DNA from: Enterobacter soli ATCC BAA-2102
GTDB lineage: Bacteria; Pseudomonadota; Gammaproteobacteria; Enterobacterales; Enterobacteriaceae
Direction of reading: 5' to 3'
Assembly: GCF_001654845.1 (NCBI RefSeq)
Contig: NZ_LXES01000036.1
Span: forward strand, 1-64,000
DNA length: 64,000 nt
The position numbers and the translations under genes were made by a program. The notes under the pieces were generated by a model that made no database searches, was not told the DNA's origin, and was given only the letters and a program-made list of their open reading frames with translations. Each line of letters opens with the position of its first letter. The first letter of the stretch is position 1. Below, piece by piece: positions 10,438 through 18,914 of this stretch.

Positions 10438-11613
10438 ATGACACTCCAACAAACCGAAATTGCCGTTGTCGGCGGCGGTATGGTCGGCGGCGCACTGGCG
10501 CTGGGGCTCGCGCAGCAGGGATTTGAGGTAACGGTCATTGAACAGGCCGAGCCTGTGGCATTTGATGCGACAGCAAAACCCGATGTCCGAATTTCTGCGA
10601 TCAGTGCCGCCTCTGTCGATCTTCTTCGTGGGCTGGGCGTATGGGATGCCGTGCTTGCGATGCGGGCGCATCCCTACAGTCGACTCGAAACATGGGAGTG
10701 GGAAAATGCCCATGTGGAGTTTGATGCCGCCGAGCTGAAATTGCCGCGGCTGGGTTATATGGTGGAAAACAACGTCCTGCAACAGGCGCTATGGCAGGCG
10801 CTGGAGGCGCACCAGAAGGTGACGTTGCGCGTCCCTTCTTCGCTCAAGGCCCTGCATCGTCATGAAGGCGGGTACCGCCTGACGCTGGATAATGATGATG
10901 AAGTTGCCGTGAAGCTGGTGGTGGGGGCGGATGGCGCGAACTCGCAGGTCAGACAAATGGCGGGGATCGGCGTTCATGCCTGGCAGTATCAGCAATCCTG
11001 TATGTTAATCACTGTGCAGTGTGAAAATGACCCGGGTAAGAGTACCTGGCAACATTTCACGCCAAACGGCCCACATGCCTTCTTGCCGCTGTTTGACAAC
11101 TGGGCATCCCTGGTGTGGTACGACAAACCGGCGCGTATTCGCCAGTTGCAGGGGTTATCGATGGCGCAGCTACAACATGAAGTTATGCACCACTTCCCGG
11201 GCCGTCTGGGACATGTGACGCCGGTTGCTGCCGGAGCATTCCCGCTGACCCGCCGACACGCATTGCAATACGCCCGCGAAGGGCTGGCGCTGGTCGGGGA
11301 TGCGGCACATACCATTCACCCACTGGCAGGGCAGGGTGTCAATCTGGGATATCGTGACGTTGAAGCGTTGCTGGATGTATTAACCAGTGCGCGAGCGCAC
11401 GCTGAACCCTGGGCGAGCCAGCAGGTACTGAAACGTTATCAGACGCGTCGCATGGCGGATAACTTCTTGATGCAATCGGGGATGGATCTGTTTTACGCCG
11501 GGTTCAGTAACGACTTAGGGCCGGTGCGAATTTTGCGTAATATTGGGCTGATGGCGGCAGAGCGTGCCGGTGGTCTGAAGCGTCAGGCGTTGAAATACGC
11601 TCTCGGACTCTAA
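10438..11613 (+). CDS. ubiF: 3-demethoxyubiquinol 3-hydroxylase UbiF
   Basis: FAD monooxygenase that adds the C6 hydroxyl of the ubiquinone ring late in the pathway. The 391-residue product equals E. coli UbiF. It has an N-terminal Rossmann GGGMVGG (12-18), the GADGAN motif and the GDAAHTIHPLAGQGVN motif of the UbiH/UbiF/VisC family. A TTG six bases upstream (10432) is in frame, but the AAGG Shine-Dalgarno is 10 nt from the ATG at 10438 and only 4 from the TTG, so the ATG is preferred. Confidence 0.96.
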   Translation: MTLQQTEIAVVGGGMVGGALALGLAQQGFEVTVIEQAEPVAFDATAKPDVRISAISAASVDLLRGLGVWDAVLAMRAHPYSRLETWEWENAHVEFDAAELKLPRLGYMVENNVLQQALWQALEAHQKVTLRVPSSLKALHRHEGGYRLTLDNDDEVAVKLVVGADGANSQVRQMAGIGVHAWQYQQSCMLITVQCENDPGKSTWQHFTPNGPHAFLPLFDNWASLVWYDKPARIRQLQGLSMAQLQHEVMHHFPGRLGHVTPVAAGAFPLTRRHALQYAREGLALVGDAAHTIHPLAGQGVNLGYRDVEALLDVLTSARAHAEPWASQQVLKRYQTRRMADNFLMQSGMDLFYAGFSNDLGPVRILRNIGLMAAERAGGLKRQALKYALGL

Positions 11614-11621
11614 TCATTTTT

Positions 11622-11667
11622 CCCTCTCCCCGTGGGAGAGGGCCAGGGTGAGAGCATCAGGCCGCAC
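11622..11667 (+). repeat. CCCTCTCCC/GGGAGAGGG palindromic element, copy 1
   Basis: Perfect 9-bp arms CCCTCTCCC and GGGAGAGGG around CGT, followed by AGGGTGAGAGCATCAGGCCGCAC. The same core and tail recur at 48642 (same strand) and, inverted, at 30154. It lies between the ubiF stop and the tRNA terminator. The extragenic position and form suggest a REP-like element. Confidence 0.75.
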
Positions 11668-11680
11668 AATTCTGTACAAA

Positions 11681-11713
11681 AACAAAAAAGCCCGCAGAGC
11701 GGGCTTTTTTGTT
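11681..11713. terminator. Bidirectional terminator of the tRNA operon and ubiF
   Basis: Fifteen-base arms (AACAAAAAAGCCCGC and its complement) with an AGA loop make a strong GC stem flanked by A6 and T6, a Rho-independent terminator on both strands. It closes the minus-strand tRNA operon 6 bp beyond the last tRNA and can stop ubiF transcripts. Confidence 0.9.
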
Positions 11714-11719
11714 GCTAAG

Positions 11720-11794
11720 TGGCTGGGGTGCAGGGATTCGAACCCCGGAATGCTGGTATCAGAAACCAGAGCCTTACCGCTTGGCGACACCCCA
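11720..11794 (-). tRNA. glnX: tRNA-Gln (CUG), glnX position
   Basis: 75-nt tRNA with encoded CCA. Anticodon loop TTCTGAT gives CUG. It differs from the next Gln-CUG gene by G7-C66 in the acceptor stem and a G50-U64 wobble in the T-stem, so the fold is preserved. It is the last gene of the seven-tRNA operon. Confidence 0.96.
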
Positions 11795-11830
11795 ATTGCG
11801 TTAAACAAACAGCTTAACGACTTTTTAAAT

Positions 11831-11905
11831 TGGCTGGGGTACGAGGATTCGAACCTCGGAATGCTGGTATCAGAAACCAGAGCCTTACCGCTTGGCGATA
11901 CCCCA
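11831..11905 (-). tRNA. glnV: tRNA-Gln (CUG), glnV position
   Basis: 75-nt tRNA with encoded CCA, anticodon CUG in the loop TTCTGAT, acceptor TGGGGTA/TACCCCA, and fully paired T-stem CGAGG/CCTCG. Sixth gene of the operon. Confidence 0.96.
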
Positions 11906-11949
11906 ACAATTTTTTCTAGCTTACCGACATAATCGATAATGTACTAATT

Positions 11950-12026
11950 TGGTGGCTACGACGGGATTCGAACCTGTGACCCCATCATTATGAGTGATGT
12001 GCTCTAACCAACTGAGCTACGTAGCC
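11950..12026 (-). tRNA. metU: tRNA-Met (elongator, CAU), metU position
   Basis: 77-nt tRNA with encoded CCA; anticodon CAU within CTCATAA; acceptor GGCTACG/CGTAGCC is fully paired, so it is an elongator, not an initiator. Identical to the first tRNA of the operon (12342-12418). Confidence 0.96.
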
Positions 12027-12043
12027 AGTACTGCATTCTTCGA

Positions 12044-12118
12044 TGGCTGGGGTACCTGGATTCGAACCAGGGAATGCCGGTATCAAAAACCGGTGCCTTA
12101 CCGCTTGGCGATACCCCA
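12044..12118 (-). tRNA. glnW: tRNA-Gln (UUG), glnW position
   Basis: 75-nt tRNA with encoded CCA; the loop TTTTGAT gives anticodon UUG. Its sequence is the same as the neighbouring gene at 12151-12225, a recent duplication or gene conversion within the operon. Confidence 0.96.
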
Positions 12119-12150
12119 ATACCGCGGAGAACCGCAAAATCGAAGAAATA

Positions 12151-12225
12151 TGGCTGGGGTACCTGGATTCGAACCAGGGAATGCCGGTATCAAAAACCGG
12201 TGCCTTACCGCTTGGCGATACCCCA
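12151..12225 (-). tRNA. glnU: tRNA-Gln (UUG), glnU position
   Basis: 75-nt tRNA with encoded CCA and anticodon UUG, identical to the copy at 12044-12118. Third gene of the operon in transcription order. Confidence 0.96.
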
Positions 12226-12248
12226 TCCGTGCAACGCTTACCTGGGAA

Positions 12249-12333
12249 TGGTGCGGGAGGCGAGACTTGAACTCGCACACCTTGCGGCGCCAGAACCTAA
12301 ATCTGGTGCGTCTACCAATTTCGCCACTCCCGC
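12249..12333 (-). tRNA. leuW: tRNA-Leu (UAG)
   Basis: 85-nt class II tRNA with a long variable arm (TGGCGCCGCAAGGTGT region), anticodon UAG in the loop TTTAGGT, acceptor GCGGGAG and encoded CCA. Second gene of the operon, as leuW in E. coli. Confidence 0.96.
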
Positions 12334-12341
12334 AAAAAAGA

Positions 12342-12418
12342 TGGTGGCTACGACGGGATTCGAACCTGTGACCCCATCATTATGAGTGATGTGCTCTAAC
12401 CAACTGAGCTACGTAGCC
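12342..12418 (-). tRNA. metT: tRNA-Met (elongator, CAU), metT position
   Basis: 77-nt tRNA with encoded CCA, anticodon CAU and paired acceptor GGCTACG/CGTAGCC. First gene of the metT-leuW-glnU-glnW-metU-glnV-glnX operon, 39 bp from the promoter -10. Confidence 0.96.
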
Positions 12419-12457
12419 ATCTTTTTTTCGCGTTACCTTATCGGCGTTGCGGGGCGC

Positions 12458-12486
12458 ATTATGCGTATAGACCCTTGCAGCGTCAA
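12458..12486 (-). promoter_or_regulatory. Sigma-70 promoter of the tRNA operon
   Basis: Minus-strand TTGACG (12481-12486), a 17-bp spacer and CATAAT (12458-12463) make a near-consensus promoter. The discriminator that follows (GCGCCCCGC) is GC-rich, the hallmark of promoters under stringent (ppGpp/DksA) control. Confidence 0.85.
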
Positions 12487-12602
12487 CACCTTTTTCATCG
12501 AAAATGGCCGGAATGTGACTGTTTGGTTAGGTTGCGAACAGCGTGGCCGAATATTCGGCAATTATTGGTTATTAATCGTTTTTGTCCAGCAAAATACAAT
12601 GC

Positions 12603-12629
12603 AAAAAAACAGGCCCCGGAGGGCCTGTT
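12603..12629 (-). terminator. asnB Rho-independent terminator
   Basis: Stem ACAGGCCC/GGGCCTGT with a 4-nt loop, followed by seven T on the minus strand, 15 bp after the asnB stop. Confidence 0.9.
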
Positions 12630-12643
12630 AGTCATTCAGACAA

Positions 12644-14308
12644 TCATTTATATGCCGACTGGTGAACGCCTACAGCACGTCCTGACGGGTCGTTCATGGA
12701 TTTGAACGATTCGTCCCATTCAATCGCTTTTGCGGAAGAGCAAGCGACTGACGGGCCACCAGGAACACATTCCGCAGCACTCGGTACCGGGAATAGCTCT
12801 TCAAAGATTTCACGGTACAGATAGGCTTCTTTGGAGCCCGGCGTGTTGTACGGGAAGCGGAAGCTGGCGGTTTCCAGTTGTTGGTCAGAAACCTGTTTTG
12901 CCGCCACCTCTTTCAGGGTGTCGATCCAGCTGTAACCTACGCCATCAGAGAACTGCTCTTTCTGACGCCATGCAACGCTTGCCGGCAGGTAGGACTCAAA
13001 ACATTCACGAAGGATATGTTTTTCCATTTTGCCGTTGCCGCACATTTTATCCTGCGGGTTAATACGCATCGCCACGTCGAGGAATTTCTTATCGAGGAAC
13101 GGTACACGAGCTTCCACGCCCCAGGCCGACATCGCTTTGTTGGCACGCGCACAGTCAAACATATGCAGTGCCTGAAGTTTGCGGACCGTCTCTTCATGTA
13201 ACTCTTTGGCATTCGGCGCTTTATGGAAGTACAGGTAGCCACCGAAGACTTCATCAGAACCTTCGCCTGACAGCACCATCTTAATGCCCATCGCTTTGAT
13301 CTTACGAGACATCAGGTACATCGGCGTAGAGGCGCGGATGGTCGTCACATCATAGGTTTCGATGTGGTAGATAACATCGCGGATCGCATCCAGGCCTTCC
13401 TGCACGGTGAAGTGAATTTCATGGTGCACGGTACCGAGGTGGTTTGCCACTTCCTGCGCGGCTTTCAGGTCAGGAGCACCTTCCAGGCCAACAGCAAAGG
13501 AGTGCAGCTGTGGCCACCAGGCTTCTGAACGCTCCTGATCTTCCACACGACGCGCGGCAAATTTCTTGGTGATGGCGGAAATCACAGAGGAATCCAGACC
13601 ACCGGAAAGCAGCACGCCGTAAGGCACGTCGGACATCAGGTGGCTTTTAACGGAATCTTCCAGCGCCTGACGCAGCTCGGCTTTGTCGGTCACGTTGTCT
13701 TTCACTGCATCAAAATCGAACCAGTCGCGCTGGTAGTACTGGCGGATCTCGCCGTCTTTACTCCACAGATAGCTGCCTGCCGGGAACTCTTTAATGGTGC
13801 GGCAAACGGGCACCAGGGCTTTCATTTCAGAAGCCACATAGAAGTTACCGTGTTCATCATGTCCCATATACAGCGGGATAATCCCGATGTGATCGCGGCC
13901 GATCAGGTAGGCGTCTTTTTCGCTGTCATACAGTGCAAAGGCGAACATGCCTTGCAGGTCATCCAGAAACTCTGGTCCTTTCTCCTGATACAGCGCGAGG
14001 ATAACTTCGCAGTCAGAACCGGTCTGGAAAGCGTAGCGGTCGCCGTATTCAGCGCGCAGCGCCTGATGGTTATAGATTTCACCGTTCACCGCCAGCGCGT
14101 GCGTTTTTTTCTCGTTATACAGCGGCTGTGCACCAGCGTTGACGTCAACAATAGACAGACGTTCATGCGCCAGAATCGCTTTATCACTGGCGTAAACGCC
14201 TGACCAGTCCGGGCCGCGATGGCGCATCAGGCGGGACAGTTCAAGAGCCTTTTTACGCAGTTCGCCTGCGTCAGTTTTAATATCCAGTACGCCGAAAATT
14301 GAACACAT
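12644..14308 (-). CDS. asnB: Asparagine synthetase B (glutamine-hydrolysing)
   Basis: Cytosolic enzyme that makes asparagine from aspartate, ATP and glutamine. The 554-residue product equals the E. coli length. The N-terminal Ntn glutaminase starts with Cys2, exposed after Met removal (MCSIFGVLD), and contains RHRGPDWSG and NGEIYNH; the C-terminal synthetase has the PP-loop SGGLDSS. The frame is open to 14383, but only the ATG at 14306-14308 places the nucleophilic Cys at position 2, and it has GGAGAAGG upstream. Confidence 0.97.
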   Translation of the reverse strand: MCSIFGVLDIKTDAGELRKKALELSRLMRHRGPDWSGVYASDKAILAHERLSIVDVNAGAQPLYNEKKTHALAVNGEIYNHQALRAEYGDRYAFQTGSDCEVILALYQEKGPEFLDDLQGMFAFALYDSEKDAYLIGRDHIGIIPLYMGHDEHGNFYVASEMKALVPVCRTIKEFPAGSYLWSKDGEIRQYYQRDWFDFDAVKDNVTDKAELRQALEDSVKSHLMSDVPYGVLLSGGLDSSVISAITKKFAARRVEDQERSEAWWPQLHSFAVGLEGAPDLKAAQEVANHLGTVHHEIHFTVQEGLDAIRDVIYHIETYDVTTIRASTPMYLMSRKIKAMGIKMVLSGEGSDEVFGGYLYFHKAPNAKELHEETVRKLQALHMFDCARANKAMSAWGVEARVPFLDKKFLDVAMRINPQDKMCGNGKMEKHILRECFESYLPASVAWRQKEQFSDGVGYSWIDTLKEVAAKQVSDQQLETASFRFPYNTPGSKEAYLYREIFEELFPVPSAAECVPGGPSVACSSAKAIEWDESFKSMNDPSGRAVGVHQSAYK

Positions 14309-14520
14309 AACCTTCTCCGTTAACCCTGTTGCTTTGTAATGTTGCTTGCTTATGAAAATGCCGCAAAGGGGGAGGGCGCGCAAGGGTTTTACGGCCTAAA
14401 ACAGAAATAGTGCAATGGCAATTGCTGAATGTTGAAAAATGAGTATGTCCTGAACGATTTTATTGATGATTATGCAATGAATGGTGGTTTTTGTTAGATG
14501 GAGTTGCGTTTATCAGGGCC

Positions 14521-14552
14521 AAAAATGAAAAACCACGCCCTGAGGCGTGGTT
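14521..14552 (-). terminator. nagBACD operon terminator
   Basis: Stem AACCACGCC/GGCGTGGTT with a 4-nt loop, then a T-rich minus-strand tail (TTTCATTTTT), directly after the nagD stop. Confidence 0.85.
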
Positions 14553-14557
14553 CTGAA

Positions 14558-15310
14558 TCAGATGACGTCAATTTCATCAACTGAGGGGTAAATCCAGCTC
14601 GGCCGGAACGGCATGGAGTCGATATCGTCGAGGGTGGATACACCGGAAAGCACGAGGATCGTCTCAAGACCCGCCTGGAAACCGGCCAGAATGTCAGTTC
14701 TCAGGTTGTCGCCCACAATCACGGTCTGCTCAGAATGCGCCTGCATTTTGTTCAGTGCGGCGCGGATGATCCACGGGCTCGGTTTACCGACAACAAACGG
14801 CTTACGGCCGGAGATTTTTTCGATACCGGCACATAGCGCCCCGCAGGCCGGATAAAAACTGCGACCATGGGTGTCCGGGTTGGTCGCGATAAAGCGCGCG
14901 CCGTTGGCGACAAAGTACGCTGCTTTATGCATCATCTCCCAGTTAAAGGAGCGCGTTTCACCCACAATCACAAAGTCCGGGTTCACATCAGTGATGGTAA
15001 AGCCCGCTTTATACAGCTCGTGGATCAGCGCGCCTTCACCCACCACGTAGGCTTTTTTTCCTTCCTGACGTTTCAGAAAATCAGCCGTTGCCATTGCGGA
15101 GGTATAAAACACAGTGTCCGGCACGTCGACACCCGCCGTCGCAAAGCGGTTAGCCAGATCCTGACCGGTTTGGGAAGGGTAGTTCGTGAGAAGAACCAGT
15201 GGCATTCCTTTGTCGATGATGCGGTGTAAGAACTCCGCAGCACCCGGCACGGCAACGTTGTCGTGCATCAGCACGCCGTCGATATCACAAATTACATTCT
15301 TAATGGTCAT
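14558..15310 (-). CDS. nagD: HAD-family nucleotidase NagD
   Basis: HAD phosphatase with UMP/GMP 5'-nucleotidase activity in vitro; last gene of the nag operon. The 250-residue product has the catalytic D9-x-D11 (CDIDGV), the cap-type IIA insertion with TNPDTHG, and the C-terminal GDNLRTDI metal motif. A TTG at 15314-15316 is in frame, but the ATG at 15308-15310 gives the family N-terminus and length. It has no strong Shine-Dalgarno, suggesting coupling to nagC 45 bp upstream. Confidence 0.94.
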   Translation of the reverse strand: MTIKNVICDIDGVLMHDNVAVPGAAEFLHRIIDKGMPLVLLTNYPSQTGQDLANRFATAGVDVPDTVFYTSAMATADFLKRQEGKKAYVVGEGALIHELYKAGFTITDVNPDFVIVGETRSFNWEMMHKAAYFVANGARFIATNPDTHGRSFYPACGALCAGIEKISGRKPFVVGKPSPWIIRAALNKMQAHSEQTVIVGDNLRTDILAGFQAGLETILVLSGVSTLDDIDSMPFRPSWIYPSVDEIDVI

Positions 15311-15355
15311 GGACAATCCGACATCAAAAAAAGAAGGCGTTACTATAAGATCCGA

Positions 15356-16576
15356 TCAGGATTCCAGCAAATGCTGGAGCAGGATCCCGTTAAGCATGGC
15401 GCGTTTTACCAGCGCGAAAGCACCAATCGCTGAGCGGTGATCCAGCGTTGAGCGCACCACCGGCAGGTTCTGGCGAAACGCTTTCAGCGCCTGGGTGTTA
15501 ATACAGCCTTCAATAGCCGGTAATAACACTTTTTCAGCTTCGACGATCTCACCCGCGATCACCACTTTTTGTGGGTTAAACAGGTTGATGGCAATGGCAA
15601 TGGTTTTACCCAGGTGGCGACCAACCTGTTCGATAACTTCACAGGCCAGCGCGTCGCCTTTGTTGGCGGCTTTGCAAATTGCACCAATTTTGCAGTCGTC
15701 GAGGGTCACGCGGCTTTGGTAACCCTGTTCAAGTAAGTGGCGGACCCGATTTTCTATTGCCGCGTTGGCGGCGATGGTTTCAAGGCAGCCGAAATTACCG
15801 CAGTGGCAACGCTCGCCCAGCGGCTCTACCTGAATATGGCCAATCTCACCCACGTTGCCGTTGCGGCCAATAAAAATGCGGCCATTAGAGATAATGCCTG
15901 CGCCCGTACCACGGTGAACACGCACCAGAATAGAGTCTTCACAGTCCTGACTCGCACCAAAATAGTGCTCTGCCAGCGCCAGAGAACGAATGTCATGGCC
16001 GACGAAGCAGGTCACTTTAAAGCGTTTTTCCAGCGCCTTAACCAGCCCCCAGTTCTCAACCTGGATATGTGGCATATAACGAATCACACCACTTTCAGGG
16101 TCGACCAGACCCGGCAGGATCACCGAAATAGCAATCAGCTCGCGGATCTTGCGCTGACAGGTTTCAATGAAGTGCGCGATGGTATTAAGCAGGGCGTGCT
16201 CCAGGGTTTCCTGGGTACGTTCCGGCAGCGGGTAATGTTCTTCGGCAATAGCTTTACTGCTCAGATCGTAGAGGGTAAGCGTAGTGTCATGACGGCCAAG
16301 ACGGACGCCAATAGCCTGGAAGTTGCGGGTTTCGGTAACAATGGAGATAGCGCGGCGACCCCCGGTAGAGGCCTGCTGATCGACTTCTTTTATCAGGCCG
16401 CGCTCAATAAGTTGACGTGTAATTTTTGTCACACTGGCGGGAGCAAGCTGGCTTTGTTCGGCTATCTGAATGCGTGAGATTGGCCCGTGCTGGTCAATCA
16501 GGCGATAAACTGCCGCGCTGTTAAGTTGTTTAACGAGATCGACATTACCGATTTGAGCTTGTCCGCCTGGTGTCAT
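15356..16576 (-). CDS. nagC: GlcNAc-6-P-responsive ROK repressor NagC
   Basis: Transcription factor that represses nagBACD, nagE and chiP and is inactivated by GlcNAc-6-P. At 406 residues it equals E. coli NagC. An N-terminal winged helix-turn-helix (about 20-80, with IAEQSQLAPASVTKITRQL) is followed by an ROK domain with the zinc motif CHCGNFGCLE. It lies 8 bp after nagA, so it is co-transcribed with the enzymes it controls. Likely operators are at 18684-18709, 18781-18806 and 23089-23110. Confidence 0.96.
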   Translation of the reverse strand: MTPGGQAQIGNVDLVKQLNSAAVYRLIDQHGPISRIQIAEQSQLAPASVTKITRQLIERGLIKEVDQQASTGGRRAISIVTETRNFQAIGVRLGRHDTTLTLYDLSSKAIAEEHYPLPERTQETLEHALLNTIAHFIETCQRKIRELIAISVILPGLVDPESGVIRYMPHIQVENWGLVKALEKRFKVTCFVGHDIRSLALAEHYFGASQDCEDSILVRVHRGTGAGIISNGRIFIGRNGNVGEIGHIQVEPLGERCHCGNFGCLETIAANAAIENRVRHLLEQGYQSRVTLDDCKIGAICKAANKGDALACEVIEQVGRHLGKTIAIAINLFNPQKVVIAGEIVEAEKVLLPAIEGCINTQALKAFRQNLPVVRSTLDHRSAIGAFALVKRAMLNGILLQHLLES

Positions 16577-16584
16577 ACTTTTAC

Positions 16585-17733
16585 TTACTCAGTGACGACC
16601 TCGTTACCATTAACGATGGTCTTAATAATTTTATAATCGTGTGTGAAGGCAGTCAGGTTTGCAATCATACCTGGCGCAATCCCACCGAGCTGTTTATCCA
16701 CGCCCATCGCGCGAGCCGGATACAGTGTTGCCATACGCAGCACTTCATCAAGCGCGATACCGCAATGCTCGACCAGGTTACGCACCCCTTCGATCATGGT
16801 CAGCGCAGAGCCACTCAGCGTGCCGTTTTCGTCCACACACAGTCCATTGCGGTAGTATATTGTTTTACCAGCAAAAATGAACTGGTCAATATCTGCCCCT
16901 GCCGGTGCGGTTGCATCTGTTACCAGACACAGCTTATCGCCTTTCAGACGCTTGGCATTGCGGATGTTGGTGTAATCGACGTGTAACCCATCGGCAATAA
17001 TGCCGCAGTAGACGTCTGGCTCATCCAGAATCGCGCCGACCAGCCCCGGTTCACGACCGGTGATGTATGGCATGGCATTATAAAGGTGGGTTGCGAAGGT
17101 AATGCCTGCGCGGAAGCCGATTTTAGCTTCTTTCAGCGTGGCATTAGAGTGGCCGGCAGACACCACAATCCCGGCCGCAGCCAGTTTGCTGATAACCTCT
17201 GGCCCGGTCATTTCTGGTGCCAGCGTCACTTTGGTGATTACATCGGCGTTGGCACACATGTAATCGACAAGCTCCGCGTCCGGTTTACGAACATAATCCG
17301 GGTTATGGGTGCCTTTCTTGACCATGTTCAGCCACGGTCCTTCCAGGTGCAGGCCCAGCGCCTGATTAGGGTATTTTGCAAGGTACTCGCGCATCACGCG
17401 GATACCTTTTTTCATCAGTTCATCGCTGCTGGTGATAAGCGTTGGCAGATAGCTGGTGCAGCCCGATTTTTCATTGGCTTTTTGCATGATTTCCAGCGTT
17501 TCAACGGTCACTGCTTCTGCGGTGTCGTTAAACTGCACGCCGCCGCAGCCGTTAAGCTGAACGTCGATAAAACCGGGGGAGATAATTGCTCCATTGAGTG
17601 AGCGCTGTTCAATCTCCGGCGGCAGTTCAGCCAGCGGACAGATACGTTCAATCAGGCCATTCGCGATAACAATCGCGTGGTCATCCAGAATTTCATGGCC
17701 GGTATAAATCCGACCGTGGGTTAAAGCATACAT
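16585..17733 (-). CDS. nagA: N-acetylglucosamine-6-phosphate deacetylase NagA
   Basis: Cytosolic amidohydrolase that removes acetate from GlcNAc-6-P, giving glucosamine-6-P for NagB. The 382-residue product equals the E. coli enzyme and keeps E131, H195 and H216 as metal ligands and D273 as catalytic base. The frame is open to 17772; the ATG at 17731-17733 has a GGGGGT ribosome-binding site and the conserved start MYAL. A strong hairpin separates it from nagB. Confidence 0.97.
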   Translation of the reverse strand: MYALTHGRIYTGHEILDDHAIVIANGLIERICPLAELPPEIEQRSLNGAIISPGFIDVQLNGCGGVQFNDTAEAVTVETLEIMQKANEKSGCTSYLPTLITSSDELMKKGIRVMREYLAKYPNQALGLHLEGPWLNMVKKGTHNPDYVRKPDAELVDYMCANADVITKVTLAPEMTGPEVISKLAAAGIVVSAGHSNATLKEAKIGFRAGITFATHLYNAMPYITGREPGLVGAILDEPDVYCGIIADGLHVDYTNIRNAKRLKGDKLCLVTDATAPAGADIDQFIFAGKTIYYRNGLCVDENGTLSGSALTMIEGVRNLVEHCGIALDEVLRMATLYPARAMGVDKQLGGIAPGMIANLTAFTHDYKIIKTIVNGNEVVTE

Positions 17734-17757
17734 AACGACCCCCGGTTTAAAAATGCG

Positions 17758-17781
17758 ACCGCCTCTTCGCAAAGAGGCGGT
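17758..17781 (-). other. 10-bp hairpin between nagB and nagA
   Basis: Perfect arms ACCGCCTCTT/AAGAGGCGGT with a 4-nt loop; the minus-strand sequence after it contains T5 six bases later. It probably stabilises the nagB message or causes partial termination before nagA. Confidence 0.6.
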
Positions 17782-17788
17782 TATTCAA

Positions 17789-18589
17789 TTACAGACCTTT
17801 GATGTTCTCAGCTTCTAACTCGTTGAAGTATTTCAGCGTCTTCACTTTCAGTTCCATGGTGGACGGCTCGTCGCACACAATAACTGATTTCGGGTGCAGC
17901 TGGAGACAGCTGATGGTCCACATGTGGTTAACGTTGCCTTCAACGGCCGCCTGGAGCGCCTGTGCTTTCACGCCGCCCAGCACCAGAATCATCACTTCTT
18001 CGGCATCCAGCAGGGTGCCCACGCCAACGGTCAGGGCGTATTTTGGAACCTGGTTAACGTCGCCGTCAAAGAAGCGTGAGTTTGCCACGCGAGTGTCATG
18101 GGTCAGGGTTTTAATACGCGTACGGGAAGCCAGAGATGATGCTGGTTCGTTAAACGCGATATGCCCATCGTTACCCACGCCACCCATGAACAGGTGGATT
18201 TTACCGTATGCGCGGATTTTTTCTTCGTACTGACGGCATTCCGCATCAATATCAGGCGCGTTTCCATTCAACAGGTTAATATTTTCAGCAGGGATATCAA
18301 CGTGATCAAAGAAGTTGCGGTGCATGAAGCTGTGATAGCTCTCAGGATGTTCCTTTGGCAGGCCAACATATTCATCCATGTTGAAGGTCACAACATGTTT
18401 GAAGCTAACCTGGCCCGCTTTGTGCATTTCAACCAGTGCTTTGTATGCAGTCAGCGGTGTGCCGCCAGTCGGAAGACCAAGAACGAAAGGACGATCGGCG
18501 GTCGGTTTGAACGCATTAATGCGGTTAACGATATGACGAGCGGCCCATTTACCGACTTGTTCAGCTGTTGCCAGGGGAATCAGTCTCAT
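17789..18589 (-). CDS. nagB: Glucosamine-6-phosphate deaminase NagB
   Basis: Converts glucosamine-6-P to fructose-6-P plus ammonia, the entry of amino sugars into glycolysis; a hexamer allosterically activated by GlcNAc-6-P. The 266-residue product equals the E. coli enzyme with D72, D141, H143 and E148 all in place ([19 protein letters not shown]). First gene of nagBACD, divergent from nagE, with NagC and CRP sites in the shared 325-bp regulatory region. Confidence 0.97.
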   Translation of the reverse strand: MRLIPLATAEQVGKWAARHIVNRINAFKPTADRPFVLGLPTGGTPLTAYKALVEMHKAGQVSFKHVVTFNMDEYVGLPKEHPESYHSFMHRNFFDHVDIPAENINLLNGNAPDIDAECRQYEEKIRAYGKIHLFMGGVGNDGHIAFNEPASSLASRTRIKTLTHDTRVANSRFFDGDVNQVPKYALTVGVGTLLDAEEVMILVLGGVKAQALQAAVEGNVNHMWTISCLQLHPKSVIVCDEPSTMELKVKTLKYFNELEAENIKGL

Positions 18590-18683
18590 TGTTCACCTCT
18601 AGAGTTAAAGTAAAAAAGTGGGCGGATGGCTATCGAACCTGAACTAAGAGTAACCTGGAACCTGTCAGGCTGGATGAATCCGT

Positions 18684-18709
18684 CTTGATTTTTTGAATGA
18701 TAAAATAAG
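18684..18709. promoter_or_regulatory. Probable NagC operator, nagB side
   Basis: A/T-rich imperfect palindrome reading, on the minus strand, TTATTTTATCATTCAAAAAA. Position and sequence resemble the E. coli nagB operator as I recall it. Confidence 0.6.
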
Positions 18710-18752
18710 TTTTCACTGTTAGCCAGTGAAAGGGAGGGTTAATAACGATATT

Positions 18753-18770
18753 TGGTGACAAAAATCACAA
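18753..18770. promoter_or_regulatory. CRP-cAMP site between nagB and nagE
   Basis: TGGTGA-N6-TCACAA matches the CRP consensus half-sites TGTGA and TCACA at the right 6-bp spacing. It lies between the two NagC operators. Confidence 0.75.
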
Positions 18771-18780
18771 AAAATACGTG

Positions 18781-18806
18781 TTTAATTTGCGATACGAATT
18801 AATTTT
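18781..18806. promoter_or_regulatory. Probable NagC operator, nagE side
   Basis: Inverted arms TTAATT and AATTAA enclose TGCGATACG. This agrees with the recalled E. coli nagE operator and lies about 110 bp upstream of nagE. Confidence 0.65.
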
Positions 18807-18914
18807 TCACACACTCAGAATGCCAGTGAATCATCAACCGTATATATAGGTTAGTGACACAATAAAAACACAGCTGAGAACGTGCCTTAAACGGGGTCTC
18901 ATAGGGGGAAGAAA

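Larger units (their letters stand above)
18590..18914. other. nagB-nagE divergent regulatory region
   Basis: This 325-bp gap has no gene. It carries a NagC-like operator on each side and a CRP site between them, the loop-forming arrangement described for E. coli nagB-nagE. Confidence 0.8.

Noticed and set aside
11648..12385. Several short frames across 11648-12385
   Set aside because: They translate tRNA genes; all seven tRNAs fold with encoded CCA and explain the sequence.
18590..18914. Possible small gene between nagB and nagE
   Set aside because: No ORF with a ribosome-binding site; the region is filled by NagC and CRP sites and two promoters.
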